DNA of 6,700 nt from Acidobacteriota bacterium (lineage in GTDB: Bacteria > Acidobacteriota > Terriglobia > UBA7540), in assembly GCA_021827255.1 (NCBI GenBank), contig JAKAWO010000164.1:1-6700 (forward strand), in the 5' to 3' direction. The stretch's first letter is position 1; every line of letters starts with the position of its first letter. A program made the translations under genes and the position numbers. The notes beneath the pieces are model-generated. The model was not told the DNA's origin and did no database searches. It saw only the letters and a list, made by a program, of their open reading frames with translations. Positions 1-6,186 of the stretch are shown here, piece by piece.

Positions 1-1
1 C

Positions 2-1333
2 GAGCGCCGGGACGGCTTCATCATCGAAGAAGGGCCCGACAGCTTTCTGACCGAGAAACCTCATGCTGCCCAACTGGCGCGAGAGGTTGGGCTCGGTGAC
101 GCGCTAGTCGGCTCGAACGACGGCGAGCGGCGGACTTATATCGTCCATCATGGGCGGCTGGTTCCGCTGCCCGACGGTCTGATGTTGATGGCCCCGACGC
201 AGCTCTGGCCGGCGGTCACCTCGCCGCTGATCCCCTTCGGCAGCAAGCTCGCGATGGCGCGAGACTGGTTTCGATCTCCCAGCGCCGCGCCGGATAAACT
301 CGAGGATGAGAGCGTGGCAACGTTTGTGCGGCGACATTTCGGCCGAGGGATTCTCGAAAATATTGCCGATCCGCTGCTGGCCGGTGTTTATGGCGGTGAC
401 AGCGAGCAGCTCAGCATCCGGGCAACGCTGCCGCGCTTTTGGGAGATGGAGCAAAAGCATGGCAGCTTGATCAAAGCGGCGATGGAAGCTCGAAGTCGCC
501 ACCTCGGAAGCGGGGCGAAGAAGGGAGCGGCCGCGGGCGCTCGTCCGCTGTTCACCACGCTTCGCAGCGGGCTGGAACAGTTGGTGGAGGGCGTTGCGGC
601 GAAGCTTGAGACGTCCAGGACCTTGTTGGGACAAAAGGTGGCAGGGATCGAAGCGTTGGATCGGGTTCAGCCGCGATTTCGAGTTCACGCCGAGAGTGGG
701 GAGTCCCACGAGGGCGACGCGGTGATTCTGGCCCTGCCGGCTGGCGAAGTGGCGCGCCTGCTGGGGCGAATGGAGCCCGAAGCGGAGTGGCTCGGAACGC
801 TGCCTAGCAGCTCGGTGGCGACCGTATCGCTAGCCTACGATGACCAGGTTCGAAGGCGCCTGCCGCCAGGTTTTGGTTTTCTGGTGCCGAGAAAAGAGAA
901 GCGAAGGCTTCTGGCTTGTACGTTTGTGCACACAAAGTTTCCGGGACGCGTCCCGGACGGCAAAGCGCTGCTGAGATGCTTCCTGGGTGGGACGCGAGAC
1001 AGCGAGGTGGCGCGCCTCAGCGAGCCGGATCTCAGGGCTATAGTGCGCAGTGAACTGAAAGGCATCCTGGACCTCGACGCCGAACCCCTTTTCCTGCGAG
1101 CTTTCTGCTCTGCCAATGCCATGCCGCAGTATGGGATAGGGCACGGTGAGCGAGTGAGACGAATCGAGGACCGCCTTTGCCCGGAACGCAGGATCTTCCT
1201 GGCGGGAAATGCGTACGCCGGCATCGGAATCTCCGATTGCATCCGGAGCGGGCGTGAAGCGGCGCGCCGGGCCTTACAAGCGATGGGGCCATCCTGCGGC
1301 GTCGTTTCGATGTCACAGAACCCGGCTTGCTGA
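2..1333 (+). CDS. hemG: Protoporphyrinogen/coproporphyrinogen oxidase, HemG/HemY flavoprotein type (5' truncated)
   Basis: This FAD enzyme uses oxygen to oxidise protoporphyrinogen IX (or coproporphyrinogen III in the coproporphyrin-dependent route) late in haem synthesis. The frame is open from base 2, so the gene starts left of the window; 443 residues are visible. About 35-45 N-terminal residues, including the expected GxGxxG dinucleotide-binding motif, would be missing compared with a family length of about 470. Visible hallmarks are the early EEGPDSFLTEKP segment, the central ADPLLAGVYGGD and MEQKHGSL segments, and the C-terminal FAD-contacting stretch LAGNAYAGIGISDCIRSG (about 1199-1252). 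An in-frame ATG at 182 is internal, because family sequence continues upstream of it. The same family is also named hemY. It is unrelated to the E. coli flavodoxin-like HemG. Which porphyrinogen is the substrate cannot be decided here. It probably belongs to a transcription unit separate from nuo, given the 292-base gap. Confidence 0.93.
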   Translation, partial: ERRDGFIIEEGPDSFLTEKPHAAQLAREVGLGDALVGSNDGERRTYIVHHGRLVPLPDGLMLMAPTQLWPAVTSPLIPFGSKLAMARDWFRSPSAAPDKLEDESVATFVRRHFGRGILENIADPLLAGVYGGDSEQLSIRATLPRFWEMEQKHGSLIKAAMEARSRHLGSGAKKGAAAGARPLFTTLRSGLEQLVEGVAAKLETSRTLLGQKVAGIEALDRVQPRFRVHAESGESHEGDAVILALPAGEVARLLGRMEPEAEWLGTLPSSSVATVSLAYDDQVRRRLPPGFGFLVPRKEKRRLLACTFVHTKFPGRVPDGKALLRCFLGGTRDSEVARLSEPDLRAIVRSELKGILDLDAEPLFLRAFCSANAMPQYGIGHGERVRRIEDRLCPERRIFLAGNAYAGIGISDCIRSGREAARRALQAMGPSCGVVSMSQNPAC

Positions 1334-1459
1334 AGGCTCGAGACGGCGACGGTGGCGGAATCTGGTTTCTGCACTTTATTGCGAAACCATCGGTTCGCTC
1401 GCTTGCCTAGCCCGACAAATGCAATCTCTCGTCCAAGAGCTTTCCTAAAGACTGAGTTG

Positions 1460-1468
1460 TGGTATTAT
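1460..1468 (+). promoter_or_regulatory. Candidate extended -10 promoter element for the nuo operon
   Basis: The sequence TGGTATTAT fits the TGn-TATAAT extended -10 pattern with one mismatch in the hexamer. It lies in a conspicuously AT-rich patch (about 1441-1482) inside otherwise GC-rich DNA and between two genes, where a nuo promoter is expected. A -35 box is poor: TTTCCT at 1441-1446 with 16-base spacing matches only half of TTGACA, as is tolerated by extended -10 promoters. Transcription would begin near 1475 and give a leader of about 150 bases before nuoA. The rest of the 1334-1625 gap shows no convincing gene. This is a pattern match only. Confidence 0.35.
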
Positions 1469-1561
1469 TTTGGATTTAATAAGGCCGACTTTCTGCGATT
1501 GCGGTTGCGCCAGTCGGGGAACACTCGACCGGCGATGGTCCTCCAGCAGACTAGGGTCAAA

Positions 1562-1588
1562 GAATCGCGCACGGGAGACGCGCGGTTC
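1562..1588 (+). other. Hairpin in the predicted nuoA leader
   Basis: GAATCGCGC (1562-1570) can pair with GCGCGGTTC (1580-1588) to form nine consecutive pairs, one of them G-U, closing a nine-base loop ACGGGAGAC. The loop exposes GGGAG, which resembles a ribosome binding site, but it sits 37 bases before the nuoA ATG, too far to serve that start. No T-run follows, so it does not look like an intrinsic terminator. It could stabilise the leader RNA or bind a regulator, or be chance pairing in GC-rich DNA. No known riboswitch was recognised. Confidence 0.3.
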
Positions 1589-1625
1589 GGCTGGAACGAC
1601 AGCCCGGTATTGAAAGAGTGGAAAT

Positions 1626-2003
1626 ATGACGGAGATTTGGCCCCTGGTTGTTTACTTTTTCCTGACGCTGGCCATTGTGATGGGGATGATGGTCGTTTCC
1701 CACGTTCTAGGCCAGAGGCACAATGAGCGCGCCACGGGTTCGCCGTACGAATCAGGCATCGTCTCCGAAGGATCGGCGCAAGTTCGGTTTTCCGCAAAAT
1801 TTTACTTGACGGCGGTGTTTTTCGTGATTTTCGACCTGGAAGCTGTTTTCATTTACGCTTGGGCGGTTGCAGCCGTCACGCTGGGATGGAGCGGATATAT
1901 TGAAATTGTGATCTTCATCGCGATTCTGGTGGCGACGCTGATTTACCTGTGGCGGCTGGGCGGGCTCGACTGGGCGCCCCAAACCCGGCATCCGCGTTCC
2001 TGA
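1626..2003 (+). CDS. nuoA: NADH-quinone oxidoreductase subunit A (NuoA)
   Basis: NuoA is a small integral membrane subunit of complex I (ND3 homologue) at the junction between the peripheral arm and the membrane arm, near the quinone channel. The 125-residue product has the usual length and three predicted membrane helices at about residues 6-28, 59-83 and 91-109. The loop after helix 1 carries YESGI (41-45), the equivalent of the E. coli FESGI and mitochondrial YECG motifs. The segment RFSAKFY (54-60) followed by VFFVIFDLEA (64-73) is the family signature, with the conserved acidic D70 and E72 in helix 2. The ATG at 1626 has a weak upstream GAG (1616-1618) and gives a normal N-terminus. It is the first gene of the nuo operon, with nuoB starting 11 bases after its stop. 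Confidence 0.97.
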   Translation: MTEIWPLVVYFFLTLAIVMGMMVVSHVLGQRHNERATGSPYESGIVSEGSAQVRFSAKFYLTAVFFVIFDLEAVFIYAWAVAAVTLGWSGYIEIVIFIAILVATLIYLWRLGGLDWAPQTRHPRS

Positions 2004-2005
2004 AA

Positions 2006-2010
2006 CGAGG
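2006..2010 (+). promoter_or_regulatory. Ribosome binding site of nuoB
   Basis: CGAGG lies just after the nuoA stop, four bases before the ATG at 2015. It supports this ATG over the in-frame GTG at 1949, which would overlap nuoA by 55 bases and add 22 residues without family character. A second in-frame ATG at 2078 is possible but would remove 21 residues from the N-terminal extension. Confidence 0.5.
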
Positions 2011-2014
2011 CGGC

Positions 2015-2656
2015 ATGAACTGGACCCTCAGCAAACCCAACGCTTCCGCTTCCCCTGCCGACGCAGGCGGCGGGGCGATGGAGGAGCGCGTTAAGGAGAC
2101 GCTCATTCTTTCGCGTCTTCAGGATCTGGTGGCGTGGGGTCGAAAGAATTCTATCTGGCCGTTTGCCTTTGGCCTTTCGTGCTGTTTTGTGGAGATGGCG
2201 ACCAGCATCACCAGCCGCTACGATATTGCGCGCTTTGGCGCCGAGGTCATCCGCGGCACGCCGCGGGAAGCCGACTTGATGGTGATTGCCGGAACACCGT
2301 TCATCAAGATGGCGCCGGTCATCCAGCGCCTCTACGAGCAGATGATGGAGCCGCGTTGGGTGATCTCGATGGGATCCTGCGCGAATTCCGGCGGAATGTA
2401 CGACATTTACAGCGTCGTGCAGGGCGTGGACAAGTTTCTGCCTGTAGATGTTTACGTTCCGGGCTGCCCGCCGCGGCCGGACGCGTTCCTCGAGGGCGTG
2501 ATGCTGCTCGCCAAGCTGGTGGGAAACGAGAAGCGGCCTTTGAGTTGGGTCCTCGGCCCGCAAGGGGTGGAGCGGCTGCCGATGCCCCCGGAACGGGACC
2601 TGAAGCGCGCCGAGCGGCAAAAGCTGGTCGAGCTTCGGCCGCCGGATGAGATCTGA
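2015..2656 (+). CDS. nuoB: NADH-quinone oxidoreductase subunit B (NuoB)
   Basis: NuoB (PSST/20 kDa subunit) holds the terminal [4Fe-4S] cluster N2 that reduces quinone, packed against NuoD in the peripheral arm. The 213-residue product shows all four N2 ligands: the tandem cysteines C56-C57 in GLSCCFVEM, C122 in GSCANSGGMYD and C151 in VPGCPPRP. RFGAEVIRGTP and EADLMVIAGT (about 73-94) are also family hallmarks. An N-terminal extension of about 30 residues precedes the WGRKNSIWPF core and the tail ends in PPDEI, both as in the E. coli type (E. coli ends TPDEI). The stop TGA is followed by C and lies 15 bases before nuoCD in the same frame, with no intervening stop. The start at 2015 is preferred because of the CGAGG site and the short gap after nuoA. 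Confidence 0.97.
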   Translation: MNWTLSKPNASASPADAGGGAMEERVKETLILSRLQDLVAWGRKNSIWPFAFGLSCCFVEMATSITSRYDIARFGAEVIRGTPREADLMVIAGTPFIKMAPVIQRLYEQMMEPRWVISMGSCANSGGMYDIYSVVQGVDKFLPVDVYVPGCPPRPDAFLEGVMLLAKLVGNEKRPLSWVLGPQGVERLPMPPERDLKRAERQKLVELRPPDEI

Positions 2657-2671
2657 CCCGCTCCCGCTCGT

Positions 2672-4420
2672 ATGATTGCCAACGCGACCATTCTGGACGA
2701 TCTGCGGACCCGCTTCGGCGAGCAAGCCATCACGCCGCAGCCGACGCGCGATGAAATTCCGACGTTTTGGGCGGGACGGCAGAAAGTTCACGACATCCTT
2801 CACCATCTCAAGAATGAAATTGCGCAGCCTTATCGAATGCTCTATGACCTCACGGCTATTGATGAGCGAGAACACCAGCACCGCGATGGGCAGCCGGCAA
2901 GCGATTTCACCGTCGTGTATCATCTTCTTTCCTTCGACCGAAACGAGTACATCCGCATTAAAGTCCCGCTTCACCAAGAATCGCTGAGCGCGCCCACGGC
3001 CAGCGATCTGTGGCCCTGCGCCAACTGGTACGAGCGCGAAGTTTGGGACATGTTCGGCGTCCAATTCGACGGGCACCCGTTTTTGCAGCGGATCTTGATG
3101 CCGAAGACTTGGGTGGGCCATCCGTTGCGCAAGGACCACCCGGCGCGAGCCACCGAAATTGGCCCCTTCACGCAGCCGCCCGAAAAGGTGGACACCGAGC
3201 AGGAAGCGATGCGTTTCCGGCCGGAAGACTGGGGCATGAAGCGCGCGTCGGAGGACACGGACTTCATCTTTCTCAACATCGGCCCGCAGCACCCCGGCAC
3301 CCATGGGGTGATCCGAGTCATCCTGCAGCTCGACGGCGAAGAGATTGTGGACGCTGTCCCGGAAATCGGTTTCCACCACCGCGGCGCCGAGAAGATGGGC
3401 GAGCGGCAAACCTGGCACACCTACGTTCCTTACACCGACCGGGTAGATTACCTGGGCGGCGTGATGAACGAGCTGGCCTACCTGACGGCGGTGGAGAAGC
3501 TGGCCGGCATTCCCGTGCCGCCGCGCGCCCAGGTGATTCGGGTGATGATGGCGGAGTTGTTCCGCATCATCAGTCACCTGGTGTGGTACGGAACCTTCGC
3601 GCAGGACTTGGGGCAGATGTCGCCGGTGTTTTACACGTTCAATGACCGCGAGCGGGCGTTTGACATTGTCGAGGCGGTGTGCGGAGCACGGATGCACCCC
3701 GTATGGTTTCGTATCGGGGGCGTGGCGCAGGATCTTCCCAAGGGCTGGGACAAGATGATCCGCGAATTCGTGGCCTACTTTCCCCGCCGCCTGGACGAAT
3801 ACGACCGCGAGGTGATGAAGAACCGGATCTTCAAGGCGCGGACCGTGGGCGTGGGCGAGATCACGGTTGAAGAGGCGATTGAATGGGGCGTCACAGGCCC
3901 CATGCTGCGAGCCTGCGGCCTGGGATGGGACTTCCGCAAGCAGCAGCCCTATTCGGGATACGAAAATTTTGAGTTTGAAATTCCGACCGCCCAGCACGGC
4001 GACTGTTACGACCGCGCCGCCGTGCGCGTGGCGGAGATGCGCCAGAGCCTCCGCATCATTGAACAGTGTGTAAAGAACATGCCGGAGGGCCCCTATACGT
4101 CCGAGCATCCGCTGGCTACCCCGCCCCTAAAAGAACGTACGATGCACGATATTGAAACCCTCATCACTCACTTTTTGAACGTCAGTTGGGGCCCGGTGAT
4201 TTCGCCCGGCGAGGCGTTGGGCGCGATTGAGGCGACCAAAGGCAACAACGGATATTACCTGGTGAGCGATGGCGAAACGTGGTCCTACCGCACCCGTATC
4301 CGGACGCCATCCTTTCCCCACATCCAGATGCTCCCCCTGATGTGCCGGGGGCGGATGGTTCCCGACCTGCTCGCTATTCTGGGAAGCATGGATTATGTTC
4401 TGGCGGATATTGACCGATAG
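2672..4420 (+). CDS. nuoCD: NADH-quinone oxidoreductase fused subunit C/D (NuoCD)
   Basis: A natural fusion of the 30 kDa (NuoC) and 49 kDa (NuoD) subunits, which scaffold the peripheral arm and form most of the quinone pocket with NuoB. The 582 residues compare with about 600 in E. coli NuoCD. The NuoC part spans roughly residues 8-160 and has the signature NWYEREVWDMFG (118-129) and GHPLRKDHPARATE (149-162). A linker of about 30 residues leads to the NuoD part, beginning near FIFLNIGPQHPGTHG (198-212). NuoD marks include this His-rich loop that lines the quinone site, HHRGAEKMGE (235-244), and Y260 in RVDYL, aligning with the quinone-binding Tyr87 of Thermus Nqo4. The protein ends YVLADIDR, near E. 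coli FVMSDVDR. No Shine-Dalgarno sequence is visible before the ATG at 2672, so translation may be coupled to nuoB. It is not truncated or frameshifted. Confidence 0.97.
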   Translation: MIANATILDDLRTRFGEQAITPQPTRDEIPTFWAGRQKVHDILHHLKNEIAQPYRMLYDLTAIDEREHQHRDGQPASDFTVVYHLLSFDRNEYIRIKVPLHQESLSAPTASDLWPCANWYEREVWDMFGVQFDGHPFLQRILMPKTWVGHPLRKDHPARATEIGPFTQPPEKVDTEQEAMRFRPEDWGMKRASEDTDFIFLNIGPQHPGTHGVIRVILQLDGEEIVDAVPEIGFHHRGAEKMGERQTWHTYVPYTDRVDYLGGVMNELAYLTAVEKLAGIPVPPRAQVIRVMMAELFRIISHLVWYGTFAQDLGQMSPVFYTFNDRERAFDIVEAVCGARMHPVWFRIGGVAQDLPKGWDKMIREFVAYFPRRLDEYDREVMKNRIFKARTVGVGEITVEEAIEWGVTGPMLRACGLGWDFRKQQPYSGYENFEFEIPTAQHGDCYDRAAVRVAEMRQSLRIIEQCVKNMPEGPYTSEHPLATPPLKERTMHDIETLITHFLNVSWGPVISPGEALGAIEATKGNNGYYLVSDGETWSYRTRIRTPSFPHIQMLPLMCRGRMVPDLLAILGSMDYVLADIDR

Positions 4421-4423
4421 GAG
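4419..4423 (+). promoter_or_regulatory. Ribosome binding site of nuoE, overlapping the nuoCD stop
   Basis: AGGAG shares its first two bases with the TAG stop of nuoCD and stands nine bases before the GTG at 4433. It decides the GTG as the nuoE start, since no ATG lies nearby in that frame, and it suggests translational coupling of nuoE to nuoCD. Confidence 0.65.
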
Positions 4424-4432
4424 TCCGAAGCA

Positions 4433-4897
4433 GTGCTGAGCGCTGAAGAACGGCACGAGATCGAAGAGGAGCTCAAACGCTATCCGAACAAGCGGGCCGT
4501 CTCGATTGACGCCATGAAGATCGTCCAGCGGCGGCGCGGCTGGGTGTCCGACGAGGCGTTGCGGGACATCGCCGAACTGCTGGAAATTTCCGTGGACGAC
4601 CTCGACGGCGTGGCCACGTTCTATAACCTGATTTTTCGCAAGCCGCTGGGACGGCACGTCATTATGGTCTGTGACAGCGTGAGCTGCTGGATCATGGGCT
4701 ATGACCGCGTGCGGGAACGCCTGACGAAGCGCCTCGGCATCAAAATGGGCGAAACCACGCCGGACGGCCGCTTCACGCTGCTGCCCATCGTTTGCCTAGG
4801 AACCTGCGATCATGCTCCAGCAATGATGGTGGACCAGCATCTCCACCGCGATCTCGATCCGGAGAAGATTGACGGCATTCTGGAGCAGTATCCCTAG
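4433..4897 (+). CDS. nuoE: NADH-quinone oxidoreductase subunit E (NuoE)
   Basis: NuoE (24 kDa subunit) forms the NADH-dehydrogenase module with NuoF and NuoG and carries the [2Fe-2S] cluster N1a near FMN, off the main electron path. The 154-residue product begins at GTG and is slightly shorter at the N-terminus than the 166-residue E. coli protein. An N-terminal helical domain (about 4-60) contains AMKIVQRRRGWV and ends in GVATFY (59-64). The thioredoxin-like domain follows with the four cluster ligands C80 and C85 (VCDSVSCWI) and C121 and C125 (CLGTCD). TPDGRFTLLP (109-118) is close to the E. coli sequence TFDGRFTLLP. It starts 12 bases after nuoCD and is followed 15 bases later by nuoF. It lies in the same reading frame as both neighbours. 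Confidence 0.96.
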   Translation: MLSAEERHEIEEELKRYPNKRAVSIDAMKIVQRRRGWVSDEALRDIAELLEISVDDLDGVATFYNLIFRKPLGRHVIMVCDSVSCWIMGYDRVRERLTKRLGIKMGETTPDGRFTLLPIVCLGTCDHAPAMMVDQHLHRDLDPEKIDGILEQYP

Positions 4898-4912
4898 CTC
4901 GTCGAAGGTTCG

Positions 4913-6184
4913 ATGGAGAAAGTCCTAACACGATACATTCTACCGGATGGCGTTCCGCTCGACGCTAAGACCTACGAGAAAGCAGGCGGATACGAGAGCG
5001 TCCGTAAGGCGCTGAAGATGGCGCCCAAGGATGTGACCGAGACCGTCAAGCAATCGAACCTCCGCGGACGAGGCGGCGCCGGCTTCCCTACTGGCATGAA
5101 GTGGAGTTTTGTTCCGACCGGACCCAATACTCCGCGCCCCAAATACTTGTGCGCCAACGCCGACGAGATGGAGCCGGGAACGTTTAAGGACCGCCTGTTG
5201 CTGGAATCAGCCCCCCATCAGCTCATCGAGGGCATGATCCTGGCCGCTTACGCGATCGAAGCGGACGTCGCGTACATCTTCATTCGCGGTGAATACGTCC
5301 TGGCTATCGAGCGGCTTCAGAAGGCGCTCGCCGAAGCTTACCAAGCTGGCTACTTGGGCAAAAGCATTCTCGGCTCGGGTTTCAGCCTGGAGATGTACGT
5401 GCACGCGAGCGGCGGACGCTATATGTGCGGCGAGGAAACCGGCCTGCTGAACGCGCTTGAAGGCAAGCGAGCCAATCCGCGGACCAAGCCCCCTTTCCCC
5501 CAGGTGTCGGGCTTGTTTGGCAAGCCGACCATCGTCCAGAACGTGGAGACGTTGTCCAACTTGCCTCACATCCTCAACCACGGTCCTGAGTGGTTCAAGG
5601 GGCTGAGCAAGAGCGAAGATTCGGGAACCAAGCTTTACGGCGTGAGTGGAAAGGTAAAACGACCGGGTCTGTGGGAACTGCCCATGGGAATCACGATCCG
5701 TGAACTTTTGGAGGAACATGCCGGCGGCATGCGGGAAGGGCTCGCGTTCCGTGGCGTCTTGCCGGGCGGAGCTTCGACGGATTTTCTGGTGGCCCAACAT
5801 TTGGACGTGAAAATGGATTTTGGCGAGGTGCAGAAGGCCGGAAGCCGCTTAGGAACCGGGACGATGATTGTTCTGGATGACCGGACTTGTCCGGTTGGCA
5901 TGGTCCGCAATCTGGAGCACTTTTTCGCGCAGGAATCATGCGGCTGGTGCACGCCGTGCTGGAGCGGGCTATCGTGGTCGGAGCAGATCCTGACCAGCCT
6001 CGAAGAGGGCCGCGGAAATCCGAGCGACCTCGAAAAACTCGAATTTATCTGCAAGTTTTGCGCGCCGGGCAACACGTTTTGCGCCCTCGCGCCGGGCGCC
6101 GTCGAGCCGCTTCAGAGCGCGCTCAAATACTTTCGCGAGGATTTTGGCCGGCACATTCAGGCGAAGCACTGCCCGTGGAGATAG
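4913..6184 (+). CDS. nuoF: NADH-quinone oxidoreductase subunit F (NuoF), NADH- and FMN-binding
   Basis: NuoF (51 kDa subunit) oxidises NADH through FMN and passes electrons to its [4Fe-4S] cluster N3, at the tip of the cytoplasmic arm. The 423 residues compare with 445 in E. coli, mainly because of a shorter C-terminal tail. Motifs in order are the glycine-rich GRGGAGFPTGMKW (52-64), NADEMEPGTFKDR (82-94), the nucleotide-site segment CGEETG (172-177), and the N3 ligands C343, C346 and C349 in ESCGWCTPC with C390 in TFCALAPGAVEPL. The residue after the third ligand is W350 where I expect Arg, and C383 is an additional cysteine close to the cluster. The ATG at 4913 has GAAGG four bases upstream (4904-4908). 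Its last codons carry the ribosome binding site of nuoG. Confidence 0.97.
   Translation: MEKVLTRYILPDGVPLDAKTYEKAGGYESVRKALKMAPKDVTETVKQSNLRGRGGAGFPTGMKWSFVPTGPNTPRPKYLCANADEMEPGTFKDRLLLESAPHQLIEGMILAAYAIEADVAYIFIRGEYVLAIERLQKALAEAYQAGYLGKSILGSGFSLEMYVHASGGRYMCGEETGLLNALEGKRANPRTKPPFPQVSGLFGKPTIVQNVETLSNLPHILNHGPEWFKGLSKSEDSGTKLYGVSGKVKRPGLWELPMGITIRELLEEHAGGMREGLAFRGVLPGGASTDFLVAQHLDVKMDFGEVQKAGSRLGTGTMIVLDDRTCPVGMVRNLEHFFAQESCGWCTPCWSGLSWSEQILTSLEEGRGNPSDLEKLEFICKFCAPGNTFCALAPGAVEPLQSALKYFREDFGRHIQAKHCPWR
6177..6180 (+). promoter_or_regulatory. Ribosome binding site of nuoG inside the nuoF end
   Basis: GGAG ends four bases before the end of nuoF and stands six bases before the TTG at 6187, an ideal spacing. 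It decides the unusual TTG start of nuoG over the alternative in-frame GTG at 6175, which would overlap nuoF by ten bases and has only a weak upstream site. Confidence 0.6.
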
Positions 6185-6186
6185 CT

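Noticed and set aside
182..184. ATG at 182 as the true start of the haem oxidase gene
   Set aside because: The frame is open back to base 2 and encodes conserved family sequence (GPDSFLTEKP and following), so this Met is internal.
835..1374. Minus-strand open frame opposite the end of hemG
   Set aside because: Low-complexity Arg/Ser/Pro-rich translation opposite a conserved FAD-binding region; no motif or supporting context.
1381..1398. Small inverted repeat after hemG (GCGAAACC, loop ATC, GGTTCGC) as a terminator
   Set aside because: The stem is short with a bulged A, and no T-run follows, so it is not a convincing intrinsic terminator.
1352..1726. Plus-strand open frame across the hemG-nuoA gap
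   Set aside because: It runs 101 bases into nuoA in another frame, has no recognisable motif and no ribosome binding site that I can see; the gap better fits a promoter and leader.
1949..2014. Extended NuoB start at the GTG at 1949
   Set aside because: It would overlap nuoA by 55 bases, and the added residues show no NuoB-family character; ATG at 2015 has a CGAGG site right after the nuoA stop.
1943..4108. Very long open frame on the minus strand (721 codons) opposite nuoB and nuoCD
   Set aside because: The + strand encodes well-conserved Nuo proteins here. The antisense translation is rich in His, Arg, Leu and Val without recognisable motifs, as expected opposite codon-biased GC-rich genes.
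5207..5800. Minus-strand open frame opposite nuoF
   Set aside because: It lies fully within conserved nuoF, shows no family motif, and is a GC-driven shadow.
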